From: an uncultured Burkholderiales bacterium
GTDB taxonomy: Bacteria; Pseudomonadota; Gammaproteobacteria; Burkholderiales; Burkholderiaceae
Assembly (NCBI GenBank): GCA_946480465.1
Contig: CAMLJY010000014.1
Span: forward strand, 50,679-114,678
Direction: 5' to 3'
DNA length: 64,000 nucleotides
In this document: in pieces, positions 37,876-45,198 of the stretch
Layout: each line of letters begins with the position of its first letter
How positions within the stretch are numbered: the first letter of the stretch is position 1
Notes under the pieces: generated by a model
The model's database searches: none
What the model was told of the DNA's origin: nothing
Seen by the model: only the letters and a program-made list of their open reading frames with translations
Position numbers and translations under genes: made by a program

Positions 37876-38097
37876 TCATACTCCTGGCGAGTTCTCCTCG
37901 ATATACAGCGTCAGGTCGTCGATCATCTCGGTGAGGTGATCCCGCACCGGCTCCTGAATGAGGTCGCCCATCAGAGCGATGGTGCGGTTTAGCTCCTCCA
38001 GTCCGGCGTACGCGGCTTCGATGACGTGCTCCTGCTTCTTCGCTACGTCGAGCAGGTACTCAAGGTCGGTGGTCTTGCGGGTGGTGATGGTCGGCAT
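37876..38097 (-). CDS. Small acidic phage protein (73 aa)
   Basis: A 73-aa, mostly helical acidic protein (MPTITTRKTTDLEYLLDV) with ribosome site GAGGAG before the ATG. No family is recognised. It lies in the - strand early block between two other small genes. Confidence 0.65.
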   Translation of the reverse strand: MPTITTRKTTDLEYLLDVAKKQEHVIEAAYAGLEELNRTIALMGDLIQEPVRDHLTEMIDDLTLYIEENSPGV

Positions 38098-38120
38098 GCG
38101 TCGTCTCCTCAGCTCACCTA

Positions 38121-38252
38121 CTACTTAGAGCTGAGCGACACCGCGCTCCCGCAGTAGTGCGCCTTGTTCGTCGCGACGGTCCACTCCGTCCAGGCACCGA
38201 GAGCCAGCGTGGCGACGGTCGCGAGCGCGACGGCGATGAGGGCGCGCTTCAT
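38121..38252 (-). CDS. Very small exported or membrane protein (43 aa)
   Basis: Read directly from the sequence: ATG at 38252, stop TAG at 38121-38123. It begins MKRALIAVALATVATLALG, a basic start and hydrophobic helix, followed by about 24 polar residues with one cysteine. AGGAG stands 8 bases before the ATG. Its start overlaps the end of the upstream gene. It resembles a small membrane-anchored phage protein; no family can be named. Confidence 0.65.
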   Translation of the reverse strand: MKRALIAVALATVATLALGAWTEWTVATNKAHYCGSAVSLSSK

Positions 38253-38428
38253 GGCTGCTCCTGGTAGACGGTCGTCCAGAACAGGGTGCCGGGCTGGTCC
38301 AGCACGCTCGTCACGGAGCGGACGATGCCGGCAAAGACGGCGCAGTCGGTGACGTGCGCGGCGATACGGTAGGTGCGGACGACGCCCTCGTTCAAGATGG
38401 GTGCGTTCCAGGTGATGTGGTCGTTCAT
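38249..38428 (-). CDS. Small phage protein (59 aa)
   Basis: Start at 38428 (MNDHITWNAPILNEG) with ribosome site CAGGAG; 59 aa. It has a mixed beta/helix look and no recognised family. A GTAAATA motif lies 27 bases ahead of the ATG (38461-38455, - strand). It overlaps the 43-aa gene downstream. Confidence 0.65.
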   Translation of the reverse strand: MNDHITWNAPILNEGVVRTYRIAAHVTDCAVFAGIVRSVTSVLDQPGTLFWTTVYQEQP

Positions 38429-38454
38429 GGTTGTCTCCTGTGCTTTCGACCGGT

Positions 38455-38461
38455 TATTTAC
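38455..38461 (-). promoter_or_regulatory. TAAATA element 2 (no hairpin directly after)
   Basis: GTAAATA on the - strand in the gap between the primase-helicase gene and the 59-aa gene. Unlike most copies, no inverted repeat begins immediately after it; a GCTTTC/GAAAGC pair flanks the motif instead. Confidence 0.45.
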
Positions 38462-38481
38462 GGGAAAGCCCAGAAAGCCAA

Positions 38482-41400
38482 CTACTTGGTCAGCCGTTTC
38501 ATCTTCGAGTACCACTCGTAGTAAAGGGCCTGAGATTCCGCGTTGATGAAGTAGTGCATCTTGCGCACGCCACCCTGCTGCACCTTCTTCTTGCTCAGGC
38601 GTAGGGCCTTTGCGCCAAGGGTGGCGTCCCACACCTGCTTGTGGTGCTTGGGGTTGTTGGCGTCGGCGATGCGAATGCGTCGCTCGAAGTACAGCGAGAT
38701 GTCGTACTTGTGCTCTTCAAAGGCGGCGGCGAGCTTGGCTAGCTGTTCAGCGGTCACCTGCACGTCTTCAAATCGCGCCGCTTCATGTAGCTGCTCAATG
38801 TCGATGCCTGCTGCTGCGGTCAGGACATCAACGAGCTGTTTGACCTTTGCGCTGTGCTTGATGTCGGTAAACGTCGTGCTGTTCAGCTCGGCGCTGTCGC
38901 GGTCCCGCTCAAGCCGCTGTTCATGCGACAGCAGGAAGTAGTTGAAGGCGTGGCGTACGGACTTGAGAAGCTGCTCTTTCACTGCCTGTCGCAGTGCATC
39001 CACTGTGACATCAATTCCTGCCTCCTCAAGCCGCTCGACGTAGCGGAAGCGTTCAAGGGCCAGCCTGTCGTCGTGGGTGAGTGGCTTGCCATCTTGCTGT
39101 GTGTTGAGCTGCTCATACTCTTCCCAGGTCAGCTCACGCGCCTCGAACAGGACCTTGCCATGATCGGCGTGAAGATCAGCGTGATCTTCAATCAGCTCCT
39201 TGCCAAGATCGCGTTTGGTCTTGTCGAGTTCGTGTTCGACGAAGGTCCAGCCGTCGTTTGCGCGGTACTCGCGGAACTGACGTGGCTTGTGCGTAGACCA
39301 GCTTGAGGCAAGTGCGCGGATGTGGCTGATGAAGCCAATCCAATGTGCTGCGCTCTTGCTTTGAACGTCGTATTTGACGAACTCATCTCGTAGGATCTTG
39401 TCGACCTCGCAGTCGATGTGGAACGACTGCGAGGTTGGCTGCACTTCGGCCGCGTTGCCCTGAATGAAGACGTGATGTGGGACGTTTTGACGAACACGAC
39501 AAAGTGCCTGGTCGTGGTCGAAGAACGTCCCTGGGTTGTGAGAGAAATCGCCATACACACGGTTGAAGTGCTCTACCTCGATAGAGAACCCAGTGTTCAA
39601 TGTTGGCGAGGTGACGATGACCTCGTAGCGAGGTGCCTCGTCCTGCGGGTTCAGGATGAGTGCCTGCACTGCCGGTGTTTCGGCGGTGGCAGAGGTCACT
39701 AGCAGCACAGCCGGGTGCTGCTTGCCTACCTCAAGGCCGTCGCGTTCGTTGAGAACAGTCGAGAACACTGCCGCGACTGTGGTCGCACGCGCTTTCGAGT
39801 TGGTCGCCCAGAAGAGCCTGTCACCGGACGACAGTTGCTGGACGGCATCTACGAGCAGTTGGTGTCGGTCCTCGTAGAGATGGGTCGTGCGGCCCACACC
39901 ATAGCGGTGGGTGTTGTCGATGCCGAGGTGATCATCCGCGTGTGTGAAGTGGTTGCGATAGTCAGCTCGCAGCGCGCGGAATGAAGCCAAGCTCAGTGAT
40001 GACAGGTCAGCATCGAGCAGCACTACCAAGCGAGCACGAGAGATGTAGTGCTGCAGCTTCAGGTAGATGTCGTTGCGGTCGCCTTCGCGAATGTGGTCGG
40101 CGTCCAGCGCCTGCAGCACCTGCTCGCTCTCGTCGATGATGACGGTGTCGTAGGCATCGCCGTGCATAGGCTCACGAATACCAAGGCTGTTCAAACAGAC
40201 GACACAGTACTTGCTCAGCTCTCCTTCGGTCAGGTCTTGGTAGTTGTCGATGCCAAGGTTGGCTGAGGTCGCACGAAGTAGGTTGATGCGGTGACCGATG
40301 AGCAGCGTCGAGCGGTTGTGCCTCTTGTTGTCGGCGATCAGTGGGTGAAGGGTCTTGGTCTTGCCAGTTCCCTTCGGCGAGCGAATGGCGAGGAGGCCCT
40401 GCTTTGGAGCGAGACGAACGATGTCGTCAGAGTGGTCCTTGAGGTCGGCCTCGTTGATGGTGATGACCACTGGCCTGTCGTCAAGCAGGTGCTGCGGTGG
40501 AAGCGGCAGCGGAATACTGACGATCTCACGAGGCTCGGTCGCTGCCTCTTCTTTGCGCTTGCGGCGTTGCAGCGGGGGGAGAGCACCTGCTTCTTCCTCA
40601 AGCTCTTCCAGCGCCTCCCCCGTGACGGCGCGCTTCGCCTTCAGCACGGGAATGAACTGCTTGCCGCCGGCGTTGTCGAAGTAGCAGATGCCGGTCTCGT
40701 ACTTGTAGACGTAGCAGCCGGGCTTCCGATCCGTAGGGTCGTTCAGTCGGTAGCACGAGACGCTCTTGTTCGGCACCATGAGGTCGAAGAGGTCGCCGGC
40801 TTGGATCTCACCGTACTGCACGGTGTTGATGATCTGTGTTGCTGGGACGCGCTCGCCAGTTGCCTCATACGTCACCTTGCGGGCGGCAGGGATCGGGTCC
40901 AGCGGCAGCGCGAGGATGTCGAAGCGTCGCTGCGTCTTGTCTGTTGGGTCGGAGGCCTCGAAGCGGAACGGCAGCTCGGGGTGCTTGATGGGTACGTAGA
41001 ACGGTTGGCTGAACGTGAAGCCGGCCGGGTCAGCGAATGGGAACAGCTCCTTCAGCGCCTTCAGCCGCTCCTTGATGTCCTTCTTCGTCACCTGCCGCTC
41101 AAGAGGCAGCAGCACGCGGAACTTCTCGACACCGCCGTGCTTGGCAGGGTTCAGGTGATTGAAGGACGTGTAGAGCAGAAACTGCAGTCCCCTGACCTCC
41201 TGCAGGGCCTCTTCGACGGAGCAGCTTGGCAGCGCGTCTCGGCCCTTTGGCGCCGGATCGTTGTCGATGTCGAGGACCAGGAAGTGGATGGCGACGACGT
41301 TCTCATCGCACCGCGAGTAGGCGGGGGTAAGCGTGCCGTGAAGGTTGAAGCCTTGGGTCTTGGCCCCGTCCTCAAGGGTCCGCATCTCGGCCGGAACGAA

Positions 41401-41562
41401 GAGGGGAAACGGGGTGTTGCGACGATCCTCACGGACGAGAGGTGTCGAGAAGGCCTCGATCAGCTCGGGCCATGTGTAGGTGTGGTGCTGTACGCGCTTG
41501 GTCTTGACGCTGTCGCAGAGCGTAAGGTGGAAGCGACGGGCTGGTGGCTTGAGAGCGGTCAT
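38482..41562 (-). CDS. Replication protein: AEP-like primase plus SF2 helicase
   Basis: A 1026-aa protein from the ATG at 41562; the frame extends 19 codons upstream but that part is proline-rich and unlikely. The N-terminal part looks like an archaeo-eukaryotic-type primase: LVLDIDND with Asp98 and Asp100 as metal ligands, then YTSFNH and FRVLLPL. The second half is a superfamily 2 helicase like the origin-binding replication proteins (Herpes ori-bp / CyRepA1 group): Walker A SPKGTGKT with Lys401, a DE box VIIDESEQ near 477, LLDADLS, and a later motif region TSPTLNTGFS. It should open and prime the phage origin, which probably lies in the next gene upstream. Confidence 0.85.
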   Translation of the reverse strand: MTALKPPARRFHLTLCDSVKTKRVQHHTYTWPELIEAFSTPLVREDRRNTPFPLFVPAEMRTLEDGAKTQGFNLHGTLTPAYSRCDENVVAIHFLVLDIDNDPAPKGRDALPSCSVEEALQEVRGLQFLLYTSFNHLNPAKHGGVEKFRVLLPLERQVTKKDIKERLKALKELFPFADPAGFTFSQPFYVPIKHPELPFRFEASDPTDKTQRRFDILALPLDPIPAARKVTYEATGERVPATQIINTVQYGEIQAGDLFDLMVPNKSVSCYRLNDPTDRKPGCYVYKYETGICYFDNAGGKQFIPVLKAKRAVTGEALEELEEEAGALPPLQRRKRKEEAATEPREIVSIPLPLPPQHLLDDRPVVITINEADLKDHSDDIVRLAPKQGLLAIRSPKGTGKTKTLHPLIADNKRHNRSTLLIGHRINLLRATSANLGIDNYQDLTEGELSKYCVVCLNSLGIREPMHGDAYDTVIIDESEQVLQALDADHIREGDRNDIYLKLQHYISRARLVVLLDADLSSLSLASFRALRADYRNHFTHADDHLGIDNTHRYGVGRTTHLYEDRHQLLVDAVQQLSSGDRLFWATNSKARATTVAAVFSTVLNERDGLEVGKQHPAVLLVTSATAETPAVQALILNPQDEAPRYEVIVTSPTLNTGFSIEVEHFNRVYGDFSHNPGTFFDHDQALCRVRQNVPHHVFIQGNAAEVQPTSQSFHIDCEVDKILRDEFVKYDVQSKSAAHWIGFISHIRALASSWSTHKPRQFREYRANDGWTFVEHELDKTKRDLGKELIEDHADLHADHGKVLFEARELTWEEYEQLNTQQDGKPLTHDDRLALERFRYVERLEEAGIDVTVDALRQAVKEQLLKSVRHAFNYFLLSHEQRLERDRDSAELNSTTFTDIKHSAKVKQLVDVLTAAAGIDIEQLHEAARFEDVQVTAEQLAKLAAAFEEHKYDISLYFERRIRIADANNPKHHKQVWDATLGAKALRLSKKKVQQGGVRKMHYFINAESQALYYEWYSKMKRLTK

Positions 41563-41579
41563 TGCGCTGAGGGTCCCTT

Positions 41580-41691
41580 GGTAGCTCGGAGGGGGTGGTG
41601 GGGAGCTACCACCCACCACCCACGCCGGCTCATGACTTCCAGCGCTTCCCCGTTGAAGGCCTGACGGCCATCTTGTTGACCCTCTATTTAG
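41580..41691 (-). promoter_or_regulatory. TAAATA element 3 and leader hairpin of the primase-helicase
   Basis: CTAAATA on the - strand at 41691-41685 is followed about 12 bases on by a short hairpin (GGCC-GTCA-GGCC). Closer to the start codon, GAGCTACC/GGTAGCTC (41603-41610 with 41580-41587) makes a perfect 8-bp stem over 15 bases. The leader is about 120 bases long and probably controls expression of the replication protein. Confidence 0.5.
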
Positions 41692-41727
41692 GCGTTTTGC
41701 TGGGTTTCTTGGGTTTTCGGCAGCGTC

Positions 41728-42672
41728 TTACGCAGGTTGAGTGCTGATGTCGCGCTCGATCAGCCTCTTGAGCTTGACGATCTCCCGTTCAATCGCCTTG
41801 TTGGCGTTTGACATCAGCTGGATGACCGATGGCTCGTACGACGGGCGCATGATCCTGGAGCTGTCGTTCAGCAGAATGCGGCAGGCTTCGCGGGACTGGG
41901 CATGTGCCAGGATCGTCTTGAGGATGGTCTGCGCCATGCAGTCAAGGTCGATATCCCAGAAATGGTGGTACGGCGGTAGTGGGTGGCCATGGTTTCTAGT
42001 GGCCTCATACTCGTCGAAGAGGCACTCAAGGGTGGTTTTGAACCTCTCCCCATTCTTGATACGTTCGACTAGGGCTTGTGGGTTGGGCTGCATAGTGGTC
42101 TCCAAACTAGCTGGTTGGTCTGGGGTAACTTCCCCGGGTTTCCTAGCTAATTTATATCGACCACCTGATTCCACACATTCGCTGATGGTTAGAACCTCAC
42201 CGGCTGACCCTTTGGGCCCTTGAGTCACGTCAAGTGTCCCAACTTGACGAGGTAGTGAATATTGATTATTGACTGCTTCGTCAAGTTGGGACACTTGTTG
42301 GGACACTTGTGGTCGTTGAAGCTCTGTCTCAGTCCGTGTCCCAACTTGACGAGGTAGTGAATATTGATTATTGACTGCTTCGTCAAGTTGGGACACTTGA
42401 CGTGACTCAAGGGGGCCGTGCCCTGCCTCAGCAGCGCGATCCACGGGAGTGCCGCCGTCCGCCGCCCCCGGCTCCCCAGGCTCCACGGCTCCCAGGACGC
42501 TCGCGAGCTGCTCGGCCTTCTCCTGGTGCCACCGAGCCCAGCGGGCCTCAAGGCCCCTGGAGGTCTTCTTTCGCCACCAGTCGGGCTTTGGCCGACCACG
42601 GTGGTAGTTGCCAATGCGCTCCGCCGCTGCCGCCTTCTGCTCATCTGTCCAAACGTAGCCACGTCGCGGCAT
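41728..42672 (-). CDS. Putative replication-associated DNA-binding protein with internal origin repeats
   Basis: A 314-aa protein. The N-terminus (YVWTDEQKAAAAERIGNYH, then RGRPKPDWWRKKTS) resembles the NUMOD-type DNA-binding helices seen in homing endonucleases. The middle contains a 34-residue-period repeat with the block VSQLDEAVNNQYSLPRQVGT twice, encoded by the palindromic repeat cluster at 42217-42413. The last 121 residues form a separate helical domain. An internal ATG at 42093 has an excellent ribosome site (TTGGAG, 8 bases), so a 121-aa short form starting MQPNPQALVERI is likely. The arrangement of an origin inside a replication gene recalls phage lambda O. No enzymatic motif is visible. 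Confidence 0.65.
   Translation of the reverse strand: MPRRGYVWTDEQKAAAAERIGNYHRGRPKPDWWRKKTSRGLEARWARWHQEKAEQLASVLGAVEPGEPGAADGGTPVDRAAEAGHGPLESRQVSQLDEAVNNQYSLPRQVGTRTETELQRPQVSQQVSQLDEAVNNQYSLPRQVGTLDVTQGPKGSAGEVLTISECVESGGRYKLARKPGEVTPDQPASLETTMQPNPQALVERIKNGERFKTTLECLFDEYEATRNHGHPLPPYHHFWDIDLDCMAQTILKTILAHAQSREACRILLNDSSRIMRPSYEPSVIQLMSNANKAIEREIVKLKRLIERDISTQPA
42217..42413. other. Probable phage replication origin: nested palindromic repeats
   Basis: A 197-bp element inside the coding sequence above. Two identical 64-bp units (42234-42297 and 42336-42399) start 102 bp apart. Each unit is itself a hairpin with 17-bp arms (GTGTCCCAACTTGACGA and its complement) around an A/T-rich centre (GAATATTGATTATTGA). 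The whole is bounded by a perfect 34-bp inverted repeat (42217-42250 and 42380-42413). The 12-mer TTGGGACACTTG or its complement occurs at 42231, 42286, 42298 and 42388, with a partial copy at 42334. Iterated sites plus A/T-rich segments next to a primase-helicase gene fit an origin. Confidence 0.65.
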
Positions 42673-42709
42673 ATAACCCCCGGAGATATTGAACTCACGG
42701 GGTATTTAC
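42673..42709 (-). promoter_or_regulatory. TAAATA-hairpin element 4
   Basis: GTAAATA on the - strand (42709-42703) is followed by ACCCC and, 19 bases later, GGGGT or by CCCCG/CGGGG, just before the start codon at 42672. The pairing would cover the G-rich ribosome site. Confidence 0.5.
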
Positions 42710-43396
42710 CAGGGAGATATCTTGTCCCAGGCCCTCCGACCCTGAATTTGCCACCCGACGAATTTCCAGGGGCCCCGCGGGCGTGTAACAAAAGGGCACC
42801 GGCGACCTCTGGGACCTCGGCAGAGGCCTCCTGGGCCTAGCCCGTGTAACAGCCGCCCGGAGCCTCCCAGGGCCTCCCGGTTCTCGGTACCACGGGCAAT
42901 CCCCATAGACCGGTCAGCCAGCCTGTTACAGCCCGAACCAGCAGACACACCCCCAGGACCGATCTATGGGGACCCTTCGTTACAACTCGTAACTCTCCAA
43001 TCCAGGGGGCAAACAGCGACCGGTCTATGGGCAATCTCCATAGACCGGACCCAGGATCACGCTGTACCCCGCTGTAACTCGGTACCCCGGTTTCATCGTT
43101 TCTCTCCCCGGTCGTCAAGGTCTGAGAGAAACGTGACGGTTTCGAGCCCGGAGACACCCGGGCCATCGGGTGTGCTGCCCTACACCCTGCGCGGTCGGGA
43201 GTGACTGGGCCTCAACCGTGCGACCGGTGACTACCCCATCAGCTCTCCCCAGGGGTCACCCGGTCTCTTCCCGTTAGGTGACCCGTTAGGCGTTTCTCTC
43301 ACCGGGGTGACGCCAGCCACACGCCGGGCGCTGACTGGTGGGCCGGCGTCGGGCAGCCAAGTGCGCTGAACCTGCGTCGTCGGTTCCCGGCCCGCG
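42710..43396. promoter_or_regulatory. Repeat-rich phage control region without genes
   Basis: No convincing gene lies between the divergent early and late blocks. Four copies of a GACCGGTCTATGG-like site occur: 42901-42915 and 43038-43050 in one direction, 42957-42971 and 43018-43031 in the other, the last two of the cluster forming an 11-bp inverted repeat over 7 bp. CGTTTCTCTC occurs at 43097-43106 and 43291-43300, with its complement at 43124-43133. GGGTCACC/GGTGACCC pairs at 43253-43260 and 43277-43284, and CCGTTAGG is repeated at 43271 and 43283. Several GTAAC/GTTAC words are scattered through it. This looks like the operator and early/late switch region, possibly part of the origin. Confidence 0.6.
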
Positions 43397-43403
43397 CTAA
43401 ATA
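43397..43403 (+). promoter_or_regulatory. TAAATA element 5
   Basis: CTAAATA 28 bases ahead of the first late-block gene, followed by the strong ribosome site AGGAGGGAG. No clear inverted repeat begins directly after the motif in this copy. Confidence 0.5.
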
Positions 43404-43430
43404 GCCGTGAGAACAGCAGGAGGGAGCCAC

Positions 43431-44063
43431 ATGGAACCCAAGCCCAAGAACGAGCGAATCAGCGAGGCCATACGTCGCCGGTGGGCTGACCCCGCCTTCA
43501 AGCAGCGCTACAGCGAGCGCCACGCCGAGCGCATGAAGGACCCCGAGTACGCCGCAGCCCGTCAGGCTCAGTGCGCCGCCGCCGGACGCCGGTCGTGGGA
43601 CGACCCCGAGACGAGGGCCCAGCGCGCCGCTCAGACGGGTCAGCTCCTGCGCGCCATGTGGCAGGACCCGACACACCGACCCCGCCTCCTCGCCAACCTG
43701 AGGAACCGCGTCCTTACACCGGAGGCCCGTGCCCTTCGCAGCGCCAAGACGCAAGCGAGCTGGACCGATCCCGTCTACCGCGAGGCCATCACCACCAAGG
43801 TCAGCACGTCAATGCTGGCGCAGTGGGCTGGACGCAGCGACGAAGAGCGCGAGCAGGTGGCGAAGCGCATGGGCAGTGGGCAGGCCGCGTCATGGGCCGA
43901 CCCAGTGAAGGGGCCGCTGCGGCGCGCTCGCTTCCTCGCCTCGTACGACAAGAAGCCATCGACCCTGCCCTACCTGGAGCCAGGGAAGTGGGAGGCCATG
44001 AGCCGCGATGAGCGCGTCGAGTGGCAGCTAGGAATTACCAACCAGTCCAAGGAGACCGAATGA
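43431..44063 (+). CDS. WxDP-repeat protein, likely DNA-binding
   Basis: A 210-aa protein from the ATG with ribosome site GGAGGGAG; an upstream GTG at 43407 is less likely. A short motif recurs at intervals: RWADPAF, SWDDPET, MWQDPTH, SWTDPVY and SWADPVK, each followed by a basic helix. This resembles chains of NUMOD-type DNA-binding modules found beside homing endonucleases, here without any nuclease core. As the first gene of the late block it could regulate or take part in packaging. It is coupled to the next gene by ATGA. Confidence 0.65.
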   Translation: MEPKPKNERISEAIRRRWADPAFKQRYSERHAERMKDPEYAAARQAQCAAAGRRSWDDPETRAQRAAQTGQLLRAMWQDPTHRPRLLANLRNRVLTPEARALRSAKTQASWTDPVYREAITTKVSTSMLAQWAGRSDEEREQVAKRMGSGQAASWADPVKGPLRRARFLASYDKKPSTLPYLEPGKWEAMSRDERVEWQLGITNQSKETE

Positions 44064-44434
44064 AGCCCATCTATGCCCGTCGCGCCAATCACGGCGGCCC
44101 TGTCTACACGGCTGTCCCGAACGGCGTCGTCCCATCTGCCCCTGCGCCTACCACCGCGCACGAGATTCCAACAGGCTGGTCGTATAACTGGCCCGCTACG
44201 GAGACCGGTCAGGTGGTCTGGCAAACCGATCCACGGTACTCACTAGGCTCCAAGCAGACGGAGTGGGACACCCCCTACATGGCGTGCACACGTCATGAGG
44301 ATGCGGCGCAAGCCGAGTGGAACCGTCGCATGGACAACTGGCTGAAGACGGCTCCGCAGGGCCTTGCCGCAATGGCGACTGCCATCGCTCGACTTGGCTG
44401 CGCATTGAACACCAAGGCCGACAGCGCCTCGTAA
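44060..44434 (+). CDS. Unknown phage protein (124 aa)
   Basis: Start at the ATG overlapping the preceding stop, with AAGGAG before it. The protein begins MKPIYARRANHGGPVYTAV, is rich in Thr, Pro and Trp in the middle and ends in a helical stretch. No family is recognised. Its stop codon TAA is part of a GTAAATA element. Confidence 0.6.
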   Translation: MKPIYARRANHGGPVYTAVPNGVVPSAPAPTTAHEIPTGWSYNWPATETGQVVWQTDPRYSLGSKQTEWDTPYMACTRHEDAAQAEWNRRMDNWLKTAPQGLAAMATAIARLGCALNTKADSAS

Positions 44435-44456
44435 ATACCAAGCTGCTCCACTTGGT
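44431..44456 (+). promoter_or_regulatory. TAAATA-hairpin element 6
   Basis: GTAAATA at 44431-44437 followed at once by ACCAAG (44437-44442) and CTTGGT (44451-44456) with an 8-base loop. The motif overlaps the stop codon of the preceding gene. Confidence 0.6.
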
Positions 44457-44657
44457 TTCATGAGCGTCCATTGCACATGGTCGACAGCGCCTTCGGAGGA
44501 GCAGCGGGGAAACCAGTCCCTCGAAGAACCGGAGCGCTGTGAATCCGGGTAAGTGTGGAATGTGCTGCGAAGGTCAACTGCCGCAAGGCTAAGAACCACC
44601 GCCTTCACGAGAGGGGTCCCAACGGACCCCTCTGTCGTTTGACCTGCCCTGCCTTCT
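44457..44657 (+). other. Leader region before terminase, possible mini-gene and 10-bp hairpin
   Basis: A possible 30-codon frame starts at 44460 (MSVHCTWSTAP) and ends at 44552, and a cysteine-rich frame without good support follows. AGAGGGGTCC (44610-44619) and GGACCCCTCT (44624-44633) form a perfect 10-bp hairpin with a 4-base loop, but only a weak T-tract follows, so it may be an attenuator rather than a full terminator. Nothing else is recognised here. Confidence 0.4.
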
Positions 44658-44691
44658 CTAAATACGCGGCCCCAATGAACAGAGAGGCCGC
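44658..44691 (+). promoter_or_regulatory. TAAATA-hairpin element 7
   Basis: CTAAATA at 44658-44664, then GCGGCC (44666-44671) and GGCCGC (44686-44691) over 14 bases. The stem lies directly against the terminase start codon at 44695 and includes the likely ribosome site. Confidence 0.6.
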
Positions 44692-44694
44692 CGG

Positions 44695-45198
44695 ATGGCA
44701 CGAATCACCACACGTCCCGATGAGGACATCACCCCCGACAACCCAGCCCTACGTGACCTAGAGCCCAATACCGAGTGGCGCTCGCGCATTCGCGACTACA
44801 GCTCGATTGGAGATGATGCCAACGCCAGGATCGAGGCGTTCCGCGACAAGGTCTACGCCCTGGTCCTCGCCACTGGAGCGAAGAACGCCCAGGTAGCGAA
44901 GTACTTCGCCCTGCCTGAGGCCCTCGTGAAGAGCCAGCTCGGCCCCGTCATCGAGATGGCCACCGCTGAGCTGCAGCTCGCGATCCAGGCCAAGCAGATC
45001 CACACCGCGCTGACTAGCAAGCAGCCGATCTCGCACATCTGGGCAGGCAAGCAGTTCGCTGGTCAAACCGACGCACCGGCCGCCGCGACGACTGGCGATG
45101 ACGGCAGCGTCGAGGTACGCATCAACGTTGTTCGCAAGGGCGATGACGTGGTGAGCGCCGAGGACGCTCCTTCGGCCGGTGAGGGCGTGGACCTTTGA
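44695..45198 (+). CDS. Terminase small subunit
   Basis: A 167-aa protein directly before the large terminase, overlapping it by TTGA. The middle (VYALVLATGAKNAQVAKYF, then ALPEALVKSQLGPV) is a helix-turn-helix-like DNA-recognition region as expected for the subunit that binds the packaging site. The C-terminal third is a low-complexity, acidic tail. Identity rests on position, size and this region rather than on a signature motif. Confidence 0.75.
   Translation: MARITTRPDEDITPDNPALRDLEPNTEWRSRIRDYSSIGDDANARIEAFRDKVYALVLATGAKNAQVAKYFALPEALVKSQLGPVIEMATAELQLAIQAKQIHTALTSKQPISHIWAGKQFAGQTDAPAAATTGDDGSVEVRINVVRKGDDVVSAEDAPSAGEGVDL

Noticed and set aside
42234..42399. Repeats that might be taken for a CRISPR array
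   Set aside because: Only two long units with long internal palindromes and one non-unique spacer inside an open reading frame; no Cas genes nearby.
42217..42413. Telomere-like inverted repeat with a protelomerase
   Set aside because: The tyrosine recombinase is far smaller than known protelomerases, and linear-plasmid partition genes are not seen. Kept as origin candidate.
42837..43166. 109-aa - strand open frame in the control region
   Set aside because: It runs straight through the repeated operator-like sites, has no ribosome site and its composition is low-complexity.
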